Shown piece after piece: positions 18,445 through 26,751 of a stretch of DNA of 64,000 nt. How positions within the stretch are numbered: the first letter of the stretch is position 1; each line of letters begins with the position of its first letter. The translations under genes were made by a program, and so were the position numbers. Where the stretch lies: assembly GCF_014779765.1 (NCBI RefSeq), contig NZ_JACXZA010000008.1:176096-240095 (forward strand), read 5' to 3'. This DNA is from Paenibacillus terricola (lineage in GTDB: Bacteria; Bacillota; Bacilli; Paenibacillales; Paenibacillaceae). The notes beneath the pieces are model-generated. The model searched no databases. It worked only from the letters and a program-made list of their open reading frames with translations, and was not told the origin of the DNA.

Positions 18445-20805
18445 ATGAGCCGATATCGAATTGACGCACGCGAAGATCAGAAAGCGATTACAGCGAAGCC
18501 GAATTACCTAGAAGGGACAAGTCCTACTGGCGGTCGCATCAGCTTCACCAACTATTACATGGAGCAGAACGAGCAACCGTTTTTTGGCATATGCGGAGAG
18601 TTTCATTACAGTCGATACAATGAGAAGTTGTGGGAAGATGAGCTCATTAAGATGAAGATGGGCGGCATTAACATTGTGTGTACGTATATTTTCTGGAACA
18701 TCCATGAGGAAATAGAAGGTGAGTATGATTGGAGCGGGCGGCGGAATTTGCGGCAGTTCATCGAGCTATGCGCTAAGCATGATCTGCAGGTCATTATTCG
18801 GATCGGACCGTTCTGTCACGGAGAAATCCGTAACGGGGGTATGCCGGATTGGCTGTATGGCCAGCCGTACGAAGTACGTTCCAATGATGAGCGCTATCTC
18901 GTTCATGTTCGCAGACTGTATAACCAGATCAGTGAGCAGGTGCAAGGGCTGCTATTTAAGCAAGGCGGTCCGATTATCGGAACACAGATCGAGAACGAAC
19001 ACGGCCATTCCGCTGCGCAGTGGGCAATGACGACGGGGATCAGCAACCAGTGGATGACAACGGGGCTCGATGGCGAAGCGCATATGCGCTTGCTGAAACA
19101 AATCGCGGTGGAGGCGGGTATTGTAACGCCGCTGTATACTTGCACGGCATGGGGCGGAGCGAATGCGCCGGCCGATGAAATGCTTCCGCTGTGGGGCGGC
19201 TACTCCCACTGGCCGTGGATCTACTACGAGCATGATCGGTTCGGCGAGATGCGCGAGCATCCTGCGACACCTGAATATATTTTCCGCGATAAACATAACA
19301 ATGCGATTCCGAAGAGCTACAATTTCGAGCCGATGTACGTTCCGGAAGATTATCCATATGCATGCTGCGAGATGGGGGGCGGCATGACGCCGTTCTACCG
19401 TTATCGCTTCGATTTTCCTTATATCAGCGTTCCAGCCATGACGGGCATTAAGGTAGCGGAGGGCTGCAATCTGATCGGCTATTATATGTATCATGGCGGC
19501 TCGAATCCGACAGGGAAACGGGAGCTTTACTTAAACGATCTGGCAACGCCCAAGATCACCTATGATTTCAATGCTTGCATTGGCGAATTCGGTCAGGTAA
19601 GGGAGTCCTACCATCGGACGCGGCTTCAGCATTACAGCTACCGTACGTTCGAACAATGGCTCTGTCTTACCAAAACGATTCTGCCAGGCGATACGTCTGC
19701 GATGGACCCGTACGATACCGAGACGCTCCGGTATGCGGTGCGGGCTGCGGATGGTTCAGGCCTGTTGTTCATTAACAATTATCAGGACCATGCGGTGACG
19801 CATGACCTATCGGTTGAAGATGGCGTAACGGTCGTGACGCGGGAGAAAGAAATTCGTTTCCCGCTGGAAGGGCCATTGAAGCTGGGCAAGGACAGTTATG
19901 CGATGCTGCCTTATCGGTTCAATCTGGACGGCATTATGCTGGAGCAGGCGACCGTTCAGCCGATAACGCGGCTCGAATCGGAAGGGGTAATCTACTATTT
20001 CTTCTCGTCGCCACAAGGGATGCCTCCGGAGTTTGTGTTTGCTTCAGATACGGTAACGGTAGTCGAAGCGGGAGCAGCGCAAGTTGTTGAACGTGATAGT
20101 GTAACGGTGGTGTATCCGACAGTCGGTGATCTGCAGCCGATCTCACTGCGCTCTTCGTCCGGCCAACTGGTTCGGATTGTGACGTTGACCGACGCTGAGA
20201 GTCTCGACTTCTGGAAGGCAGAGCTATGGGGTAAGGAGCGCATCGTTCTGACGAGCAGCAATCTGCTGGTCGGCAATGATCAGGTGAAACTGGAGATTAC
20301 GGGCAGCGATGAGATTGTGCTTCGTGTCTTCCCGGATTTTGAAGAGCTTCCACATACGCTTGGCGGCGAGCTGGTAGAACGTACGAAACAAGGACTGTTC
20401 ACCGAATATCGGTTCCGCATTCCGACGCGAGAAGTTCGCTTCGAGCTTGAACGGGTTGCGGATTATCGTGCTATAGTTTCATTCCCACAAGATGCGTTAG
20501 ATGGGATGAAGGAAGCGCTGCTGCGAATCAATTATAAAGGTGATATCGGCTATGCATTCGTGGGCAACGAGCTTGTTAATGACAACTTCAGCAACGGCAA
20601 CACGTGGGAGATTGGGCTTAAGCATATCGGAGACCGGTTGACTGAACGAGGTTTGAATCTATATATTTCACCTATCCGACGCGGTAGTTCGGTGAACAGC
20701 AATACAACGATGGCGGGCTGGAGCGAGAATGCGGCAGAATCCAATGCGCAGCTGGATGACATTTCGGTGGAATCGGTTTACGAGCTTGTTCTGAATAGAG
20801 GGTAA
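18445..20805 (+). CDS. GH35 beta-galactosidase-type enzyme
   Basis: About 786 residues. A GH35 TIM barrel occupies residues 45-400 with GEFHYSRY, the acid/base E185 in GTQIENEHG and the probable nucleophile E309 in CCEMGGGMTPFY. The C-terminal half is beta-rich. It removes terminal beta-galactosyl residues, or a related sugar, from oligosaccharides. No signal peptide. Start 18445 (MSRYRI) has AAAGGAG 14 bases upstream, a long spacing; an in-frame ATG at 18385 has no ribosome site. Faces a convergent AraC gene that shares a promoter element with it. Confidence 0.88.
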   Translation: MSRYRIDAREDQKAITAKPNYLEGTSPTGGRISFTNYYMEQNEQPFFGICGEFHYSRYNEKLWEDELIKMKMGGINIVCTYIFWNIHEEIEGEYDWSGRRNLRQFIELCAKHDLQVIIRIGPFCHGEIRNGGMPDWLYGQPYEVRSNDERYLVHVRRLYNQISEQVQGLLFKQGGPIIGTQIENEHGHSAAQWAMTTGISNQWMTTGLDGEAHMRLLKQIAVEAGIVTPLYTCTAWGGANAPADEMLPLWGGYSHWPWIYYEHDRFGEMREHPATPEYIFRDKHNNAIPKSYNFEPMYVPEDYPYACCEMGGGMTPFYRYRFDFPYISVPAMTGIKVAEGCNLIGYYMYHGGSNPTGKRELYLNDLATPKITYDFNACIGEFGQVRESYHRTRLQHYSYRTFEQWLCLTKTILPGDTSAMDPYDTETLRYAVRAADGSGLLFINNYQDHAVTHDLSVEDGVTVVTREKEIRFPLEGPLKLGKDSYAMLPYRFNLDGIMLEQATVQPITRLESEGVIYYFFSSPQGMPPEFVFASDTVTVVEAGAAQVVERDSVTVVYPTVGDLQPISLRSSSGQLVRIVTLTDAESLDFWKAELWGKERIVLTSSNLLVGNDQVKLEITGSDEIVLRVFPDFEELPHTLGGELVERTKQGLFTEYRFRIPTREVRFELERVADYRAIVSFPQDALDGMKEALLRINYKGDIGYAFVGNELVNDNFSNGNTWEIGLKHIGDRLTERGLNLYISPIRRGSSVNSNTTMAGWSENAAESNAQLDDISVESVYELVLNRG

Positions 20806-20810
20806 AAGAG

Positions 20811-20849
20811 AAAATCCCAAAGGGCTGCGAGTTAGCCCTTTGGGATTTT
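20811..20849. terminator. Bidirectional terminator between GH35 and AraC genes
   Basis: AAAATCCCAAAGGGCT and AGCCCTTTGGGATTTT form a perfect 16-pair stem. The AraC stop codon lies inside the hairpin. Confidence 0.9.
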
Positions 20850-21722
20850 GCGATATTCGGTAGGCGAGTGGCCGATCAACTTCTTGAACATGCGTGAGAA
20901 GTAATACGGGTCGTTTATGCCGATTGCGCCTGCGACCTCTTTGACGGTTAGATCGGTCAAGTCGAGCATATTAGCCGCATGCTGCATCTTCATCCGGAGG
21001 AAGTAGTCGATCGGTGAGAAGCCCGTCTCCTTGTTGAACAGATGCGAGAGGTGTTGTTTGGATAATCCCGTGTAACTAGCGAGATCAGGGAGCCGAATCG
21101 ATGTTGCAATATGCTCATTCATATACCGGATCGCGTGATCAAGATGAGCGCCGCGCCGCGCATCCTGATTCGCATGCAGAAGCTCGTGGCCGATGCTGCT
21201 CAGGAGCCAGCGGACGGTCTGTGAAATATGGACATGCGTATGAATGGAGAAAGGCCTGTCCGTCATAATCGCTAAGGAATGGTCTATGCGGGCGATGAAC
21301 TCTGACACGATGCTGCGGGGCATCTGTCTAGGCTCGCGATCCAGCTCATAGAGGCGGATGAAATCCCCGGTGTGCTCGCCCTTCAAGTGAAACCAGTAGA
21401 TACTCCATGGGTTCGAATCAGCTGCCCAGTAACGATGCGGGACGCTTGCGGGAATGACGATCAAGCTGCCAGGCTTTAGATGAACCGTCTCCTGCCCATC
21501 ACGCTCGACAACGCCTTCCCCTTCCACGCAATAGATGAAAATATGGGCGTCAGTACCTTCCGGCCGCTCTCGATGGTGATGCTTCGCTTGCAGGAAGACG
21601 CCAATATCGCTCACATAGAGCTGCCTAGTCAACTCCGCTGCGGCAAGCTCGTTCTGCATATATTCAGGCAGCACGAAGTAGCGCTGCTGGCGAAAGCCTT
21701 CTCTCTTCTGAATCGAACTCAT
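20832..21722 (-). CDS. AraC-family regulator, probable activator of GH35
   Basis: About 296 residues. N-terminal cupin sensor (IFIYCVEGEGVVERDGQETVHLKPGSLIVIPASVPHRYW) and C-terminal helix-turn-helix pair (LPDLASYTGLSKQHLSHLFNKETG, VKEVAGAIGINDPYYFSRMFKKLIGHSPTEYR). Start 21722 (MSSIQK) is placed 9 bases from AAGGG; a start at 21731 would be too close. A 39-base element upstream of this gene is repeated upstream of GH35. Confidence 0.88.
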   Translation of the reverse strand: MSSIQKREGFRQQRYFVLPEYMQNELAAAELTRQLYVSDIGVFLQAKHHHRERPEGTDAHIFIYCVEGEGVVERDGQETVHLKPGSLIVIPASVPHRYWAADSNPWSIYWFHLKGEHTGDFIRLYELDREPRQMPRSIVSEFIARIDHSLAIMTDRPFSIHTHVHISQTVRWLLSSIGHELLHANQDARRGAHLDHAIRYMNEHIATSIRLPDLASYTGLSKQHLSHLFNKETGFSPIDYFLRMKMQHAANMLDLTDLTVKEVAGAIGINDPYYFSRMFKKLIGHSPTEYRKIPKG

Positions 21723-21747
21723 CTCTGCCATTCCCTTCGGACTGAAT

Positions 21748-21786
21748 AAGAATATGATCCATCATTCCTCCGGTTTCGTCAATTGG
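21748..21786 (+). promoter_or_regulatory. Conserved 39-base element, copy B (upstream of AraC)
   Basis: Same half-sites as copy A at 18283-18321 (AAGAATAT, TCCATCAT, TTTCGT, AATTGG), same length, 30 of 39 identical. It begins 26 bases upstream of the AraC start, on the opposite strand relative to that gene. Confidence 0.6.
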
Positions 21787-21963
21787 AATCGTACTCTGAC
21801 ACCTCATTATTTGGTGGGCGTTCGCTAGTTCACTATTCCGACAGCAAGGAACATGAGAATAATGCGTCGAATAAGTAAAAATGTGGATGACTTCATGACT
21901 GTCTTCTTCTGTGAAGGATACGAACGTTAGATATTTTAATAATAATGAATGGAGTATCTTCTT

Positions 21964-22386
21964 TTGAAAAAAATTCTGTTACTGCTCGTACTATTTTCTC
22001 TGATATATGTTTCAAGCTGCTCGAATTCTAATAATCTTTCAATTACGTATTTGGAAACAAGAGCAATAGATGATAACGTTAAAAAATGGGTCGTGAACAA
22101 TAAAAAAGTGGACGGAATCTATCTGGGCAAAAGTATAAACAACGACGAGGGGGAGCTATACTATGTATATATCAATTATTCCAACCCTGTTGCAGACAAA
22201 TATACCTCAATTGACTCCGTTACTATAGATTCTAATTCAAGCAGCTCGATTCAGGTTAGTGTTACACCCAGGCCCTCCGATCAAATGAGTGAAAAAATAT
22301 TTTATATAAAAGTTAAGAAATCTTCTTTGAAAGTGATAACACTTAACGGGGAAGATATTAATGTTTCGTCAATCGCATCCATTTAG
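21964..22386 (+). CDS. Small lipoprotein of unknown function
   Basis: About 140 residues. The TTG start at 21964 gives a clean lipoprotein signal MKKILLLLVLFSLIYVSSC (C19) and has GGAG 9 bases upstream; ATG at 21949 has no ribosome site. The mature part is beta-rich with many Asn and Ser and no recognised domain. The gene is clearly more AT-rich than its neighbours (AAAAAA and TTTT runs), which may mark recent acquisition. Confidence 0.72.
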   Translation: MKKILLLLVLFSLIYVSSCSNSNNLSITYLETRAIDDNVKKWVVNNKKVDGIYLGKSINNDEGELYYVYINYSNPVADKYTSIDSVTIDSNSSSSIQVSVTPRPSDQMSEKIFYIKVKKSSLKVITLNGEDINVSSIASI

Positions 22387-22409
22387 TGAATGCCTTTATT
22401 CGGAATTGG

Positions 22410-22462
22410 AAAAGGCCTGTCGAAAAGTCATTGTCATAGACTTTTCGGCAGACCTTTTATTT
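22410..22462. terminator. Bidirectional terminator
   Basis: CTGTCGAAAAGTC and GACTTTTCGGCAG pair with one G-T, flanked by AAAAGG and CCTTTTATTT. Confidence 0.8.
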
Positions 22463-22476
22463 ATATCAAGACTGTG

Positions 22477-23595
22477 TTAACGCCCGACCTGCTCAGCCAG
22501 ATTCATCTCCGCGCACATGAGAATGAATGCGCCTGCACCGTGCAAGTCGTTCTCGCTTGTTGGGCGCGCGATGTAGTGAGCATAATCGCCGATTCCTGTG
22601 CCGATGCAGATATTGCCGATCACAACGTGGCCATTGTCATCGAATCGCAGGGTATCAATGACACCCTGATACCCTTTCCAAGCGTAAGAGAGGTACTTCG
22701 GATCGAGATAGCCGAAACGAACGGCTTTTGCGATAGCATGAACATACAAGGAGGTGCAGGAGTTCTCAAGCCAATTATCCGGAAGAGCGCCCTTATCGAC
22801 AACTTGATACCATCGACCCGTTGCTTCATCTTGGTATTTCACTAGAGCCTTAAGCAAATCTTGCACGATGCGGATAAGCGTTGGCTTATCCTTATGATCG
22901 TCAGGGATATACTCGAACATCTCGAGCAACGCTACCGGGAACCAGCCGATTGCACGTCCCCAGAACTCGGAAGCAAGCCCCGTCTCTTTGTCAGCCCAGT
23001 TCGCTTGCTTCGTCTCATCCCAGCCGTGGTACAGCAGGCCAGTAATGGAGTCCGTCGTATGTTGAGCTGCAAGAATCGCTTGATAAGCCCACATATCGAA
23101 GTATTCGGGTTCGTTGAAGACACTTCCGAATTGGACAGCGATCGGCCCGCCCATGTAGAGACCGTCGAGCCACATTTGGTTCGGGTAGTGTTCCTTATGC
23201 CAGAAACCGCCGGATGGATTCGTCTTCCACTGCTTCATCAGCGGGACGAGGTTGTACAGCGCCTTCTTGTAGCGCTCGTCGCCAGTCCGCTCATACAGCG
23301 GATAAAGCAGCACGCCTGGCTGAATATCGTCGAGCTCATCGGTCTTGATCTTCTCGATCGTGCCATCGGCTTGCACATGACTATCAACCCAACGCTTCAT
23401 GTAGTCGTAATAACGTTCATCTCGTGTCTGCTCCCATGTCTTCGTCATGCCAGACAGGAATACGCCTTGGTGATAATGGAATCGTTCCGGAGGGAGCTTC
23501 TCGGGTTCGAACTTTGTCATGATTGCTTCGCATGCTTTCTCTGCCCATTGAATCGGCGTCAACGTCTCTTGATTGCTGCTAATGGAAGTATTCAT
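22477..23595 (-). CDS. GH105 unsaturated rhamnogalacturonyl hydrolase (YteR-like)
   Basis: About 372 residues, close to B. subtilis YteR. The enzyme hydrates the unsaturated galacturonyl end left by rhamnogalacturonan lyases, releasing it from rhamnose. Alpha6/alpha6 barrel motifs include YHQGVFLSGM, ELDDIQPGVLLYPLY (D89 matching the general position of YteR D88), NQMWLDGLYMG (D144, YteR D143), EFWGRAIGWFPVALLE and GTGIGDYAHYIARP. Cytoplasmic. Start 23595 (MNTSIS) has AAGGAGG 12 bases upstream. Divergent from an AraC gene. Confidence 0.92.
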   Translation of the reverse strand: MNTSISSNQETLTPIQWAEKACEAIMTKFEPEKLPPERFHYHQGVFLSGMTKTWEQTRDERYYDYMKRWVDSHVQADGTIEKIKTDELDDIQPGVLLYPLYERTGDERYKKALYNLVPLMKQWKTNPSGGFWHKEHYPNQMWLDGLYMGGPIAVQFGSVFNEPEYFDMWAYQAILAAQHTTDSITGLLYHGWDETKQANWADKETGLASEFWGRAIGWFPVALLEMFEYIPDDHKDKPTLIRIVQDLLKALVKYQDEATGRWYQVVDKGALPDNWLENSCTSLYVHAIAKAVRFGYLDPKYLSYAWKGYQGVIDTLRFDDNGHVVIGNICIGTGIGDYAHYIARPTSENDLHGAGAFILMCAEMNLAEQVGR

Positions 23596-23731
23596 ATCGC
23601 GTAGATTCCTCCTTGAATCGGTTATAGATGTATCGTAGCATTGGATTATGTACATTTTGTGCGATAATTGATCGTTTCTTCTCATATCTTGCGAGAGTTA
23701 ACGAGAAGACTGGGCATAGGAGGGGATTGCA

Positions 23732-24577
23732 ATGTCAGAGCTTCATCACGAGGATGCTGCCGGAAAGTTTCTCTTATCGTATCGGAAGGCGCAGAGCCAT
23801 CATATGCCGATCAGTCATTTTCACAGCACGTTTGAAATCTATTATCTGATGTCTGGGCAGCGATCGTTCTTCATTAAAGATCGGACAATCGCGATGGAGG
23901 AAGGTGATGTTGTCATTGTTTCCCCGAATATTGTGCATCGGACAATCAATGCGGCCATGCCTGAACACGAACGTCTTATCGTAAACATTCTTCCGAGTTT
24001 TATCGGAATGACAGATTCCACTCTCTCAACGGTCCCTGATGTACTTCAGCCATTGACGGAGCGTGAATATCTGGTCGTCCGCTTATCGCTGCACGATCGA
24101 GTAACCATCGATGGATTAGCAGAAGCGATAATTCGCGAGATACGGGAGAAGAAGTCCGGATTCGAAATGTTCGCGCAGACGCTTGTACAGCAGCTGCTCA
24201 TCTTGTGCTGTCGGCACGCTGAACAGGGAAGCACGACACCGGTCGCTTCGCCAAGCGCGATGCATGAGCGGATATCAGAGATCGCGCAGTATATCAATCG
24301 TCATTACATGGACGAATTGTCCCTTCAGCGGGTGGCGGATCAATTCTATATTAGTCCGTATTATCTCAGCCGTTTCTTCAAGGAAGCGACAGGGTTTACG
24401 TTCGTGGAATATTTGAATAGCGTTCGCATCAAGGAAGCGAAGAAGCTGCTGGAGCAGACACCGACGAAGGTTAGTCTAATCGCAAGGAAGGTAGGGTTCG
24501 GCAGTGTGACTCATTTTGGCCGCGTGTTCAAAGCGGTCACCGGTAGAGCGCCTTTATTTTATCGAAGCGGGCGGTAG
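23732..24577 (+). CDS. AraC-family regulator between GH105 and GH43
   Basis: 281 residues. Cupin domain (HSTFEIYYLMSGQRSFFIKD, EEGDVVIVSPNIVHRT) and AraC DNA-binding domain (LSLQRVADQFYISPYYLSRFFKEATG, VSLIARKVGFGSVTHFGRVFKAVTGRAP). AGGAGGGG precedes the ATG. It is divergent from GH105 and upstream of GH43, and may control either or both. Confidence 0.9.
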   Translation: MSELHHEDAAGKFLLSYRKAQSHHMPISHFHSTFEIYYLMSGQRSFFIKDRTIAMEEGDVVIVSPNIVHRTINAAMPEHERLIVNILPSFIGMTDSTLSTVPDVLQPLTEREYLVVRLSLHDRVTIDGLAEAIIREIREKKSGFEMFAQTLVQQLLILCCRHAEQGSTTPVASPSAMHERISEIAQYINRHYMDELSLQRVADQFYISPYYLSRFFKEATGFTFVEYLNSVRIKEAKKLLEQTPTKVSLIARKVGFGSVTHFGRVFKAVTGRAPLFYRSGR

Positions 24578-24633
24578 GATTTCGTTTTTACTGAATCCAA
24601 GTGAAATTTACCCTGTATTTACGATATTTCTCT

Positions 24634-24647
24634 ATTAACTAGTTAAT
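24634..24647 (+). promoter_or_regulatory. Perfect palindrome upstream of GH43
   Basis: ATTAACTAGTTAAT is a perfect 14-base palindrome 55 bases before the GH43 start. It shares the TTAACTA core with the kinase operators at 5761-5792. Confidence 0.45.
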
Positions 24648-24702
24648 GGATTCATTTATAATGAAATCGCTACCATTAGATATAGTAGAGGAAGGCGAAT
24701 TC

Positions 24703-25680
24703 ATGATGACAACGAACCGGAATGATAAAGTGAGTGAAGAGACTGGCTACACGAGTCCGTGGATAGTAGAGAGAGCGGATCCTTATGTATGGAAGCATAA
24801 CGATGGAACGTATTATTTTACGGCATCGGTGCCTGAATATGATCGCATTGTTCTGCGGAAAGCCACAACGATTGAAGGTTTGGTCGATGCAGAGGAAACG
24901 GTCATCTGGCGCAAGCACGACACAGGAGAGATGGGCCATCATATTTGGGCGCCGGAGCTGCATTATATTGATGATAAATGGTACGTCTATTTCGCTGCGG
25001 GTAAAGCTGAGGAAATATGGGCCATCCGTCCTTATGTGCTGGAATGTGTAGATGCGGATCCAATCACAGGCACGTGGGTGGAGAAAGGGAAGATCGAGCT
25101 CGACTTCGAAAGCTTTTCCCTTGATGCGACGACGTTCAACCATAAAGGTGTTCAGTATTTGATCTGGGCGCAGTATAAGGGCGATGACAGCAACATCTAC
25201 ATGGCCAAGCTGGCGAACCCTTGGACGATTGTTGGTCCTCAGGTACTCCTCTCAACGCCGCAATATGATTGGGAAACGCAAGGTCACCGTGTCAACGAAG
25301 GACCTGCCGTGCTGGTACGGAATGGCCGAATCTTCGTTGCGTTCTCCGCGAGCGCAACGGATCACCGTTACTGCGTGGGCTTGTTGGAGGCATCTGAAGA
25401 CAGCGATTTGCTTGATCCGAGCTCCTGGACGAAGCACCCGCTTCCTGTGTTCGAGACGAATGAGGAAACGGAGAACTTCGGTCCAGGTCACAACTGCTTT
25501 ACAGTTGCGGAAGACGGCGTAACGGATCTAATCATCTATCATGCGCGTCCATATCGTGACATTATTGGCGGGGCGTTGTCCGATCCGAACCGTCATGCCC
25601 GTGTGCAGCGATTCACGTGGAATGAGGATGGCACACCGCATTTCGGCAAGCCAGGTAAAGCGGCAGCGGTAACCCAATAA
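24703..25680 (+). CDS. GH43 alpha-L-arabinofuranosidase-type enzyme
   Basis: About 325 residues forming one five-bladed propeller. The GH43 catalytic triad can be read as D26 in VERADPYVW (base), D141 in FSLDATTF (pKa modulator) and E199 in VNEGPAVL (acid). Family members of this length act on arabinan or arabinoxylan side chains. No signal peptide. Start 24703 (MMTTNR) is 7 bases from GAGGAAGG. It is followed by a terminator that overlaps the 3' end of the convergent AraC gene. Confidence 0.9.
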   Translation: MMTTNRNDKVSEETGYTSPWIVERADPYVWKHNDGTYYFTASVPEYDRIVLRKATTIEGLVDAEETVIWRKHDTGEMGHHIWAPELHYIDDKWYVYFAAGKAEEIWAIRPYVLECVDADPITGTWVEKGKIELDFESFSLDATTFNHKGVQYLIWAQYKGDDSNIYMAKLANPWTIVGPQVLLSTPQYDWETQGHRVNEGPAVLVRNGRIFVAFSASATDHRYCVGLLEASEDSDLLDPSSWTKHPLPVFETNEETENFGPGHNCFTVAEDGVTDLIIYHARPYRDIIGGALSDPNRHARVQRFTWNEDGTPHFGKPGKAAAVTQ

Positions 25681-25683
25681 CGA

Positions 25684-26550
25684 TTATAGAGACTTTCGAA
25701 AAGCCGTAGGGGTTAGCCCTACGGTTTTTTTGAATGCTTCATTAAAGGAATCGATGCTCCGATACCCGACCTGCTCAGCAATATAGCTCACTTTGTGGGT
25801 GGTGCTGCGCAGCATTTCGCAGCTTCGCTGGATGCGTACATTTTGCAGGAAAGAGCCGAATGATTGTCCGGTATGTTGGGTGAACAGCCGCTGTAGATGC
25901 CGAGCGCTCCAACCCGATATTCGGGATAGCTCATCCAGTGTGACGGTCGTATGGAAGTTCTGCTCCACATAATCGATGACCTGATGGAAGCCGGTGGTTT
26001 CCTCCTCGGCAGCACCTCGACCGTTGTCGCCATATTTGAGCCGATACACCGTGACGATAAGTTGACTTAGCAATGCATGAAGCATCGCCTGCGAACCAAT
26101 TGCGTTCGTGTTCATTTCCTTATTCAGCTGGATCATAATGCGTTCGATCTCGCCTACCCGATCGAAGACGGAGAAGTAAGACGAAGTGTTGCCTCCCAGT
26201 GAGGATAGATGTTCTTGAATCGGTTGTTCCTGCAAACCTGACAATAGAGTGGCCAGCTGCATATCGAACAGACAGTTGTAAACAATCGGAGGTTTGCTTG
26301 ATCGACCCGGTGTAGAAGGCCGGAACACATGGGACACACCGATCGGGATGACGTAGAGCTGCCCCTTGTGAATCGGAAACGTCTCCTGCTCGATATGATG
26401 AAAGCCGGTTCCTTCGGCCACGTAGCAATATTCGATAAAATCATGCGCATGGTAAGGGACGTTGAAATCTTCCGTGAACCGGTTGACGAACATGAGTGAA
26501 TTGTTAGACAGAAAATGATTTTTCTCAAATAGATTGTCTGGCTGTTTCAT
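25684..26550 (-). CDS. AraC-family regulator divergent from GH78
   Basis: 288 residues. N-terminal sensor domain (VPYHAHDFIEYCYVAEGTG, IHKGQLYVIPIGVSHVF) and AraC helix-turn-helix (VTLDELSRISGWSARHLQRLFTQHTG, VSYIAEQVGYRSIDSFNEAFKKTVGLTPTAFR). AAGGAG is 10 bases upstream of ATG. Divergent from the rhamnosidase gene, its likely target; it also converges with GH43. Confidence 0.9.
   Translation of the reverse strand: MKQPDNLFEKNHFLSNNSLMFVNRFTEDFNVPYHAHDFIEYCYVAEGTGFHHIEQETFPIHKGQLYVIPIGVSHVFRPSTPGRSSKPPIVYNCLFDMQLATLLSGLQEQPIQEHLSSLGGNTSSYFSVFDRVGEIERIMIQLNKEMNTNAIGSQAMLHALLSQLIVTVYRLKYGDNGRGAAEEETTGFHQVIDYVEQNFHTTVTLDELSRISGWSARHLQRLFTQHTGQSFGSFLQNVRIQRSCEMLRSTTHKVSYIAEQVGYRSIDSFNEAFKKTVGLTPTAFRKSL
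25701..25731 (+). terminator. Terminator of GH43, inside the AraC 3' end
   Basis: CCGTAGGG and CCCTACGG with a 5-base loop, followed by a run of T. Confidence 0.85.
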
Positions 26551-26671
26551 GGAGAGGATGCTCCTTGGATTTGAATTAGGCTTATGACTAGTATAGCTTA
26601 GTTGGTTTATTATGTCCTTATGAAAAGGGTGAAATGTCCGTTGTGGCAGGTGTTACTCCTTGTGCAGCCTA

Positions 26672-26723
26672 TATAATAGGGCTATATGAAACGCCAATAT
26701 AGCCCGCTTCCGCTTGCGCGGAA
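26672..26723 (+). promoter_or_regulatory. TATAAT box and two tandem hairpins in the GH78 leader
   Basis: TATAAT at 26672-26677 has no clear -35, consistent with activator dependence. Just downstream are GGGCTATAT/ATATAGCCC (26679-26687, 26697-26705) and TTCCGC/GCGGAA (26708-26713, 26718-26723). They would sit at the 5' end of the transcript. Confidence 0.45.
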
Positions 26724-26751
26724 CGGATGAGGATGAGAGGATGACTTCTGA

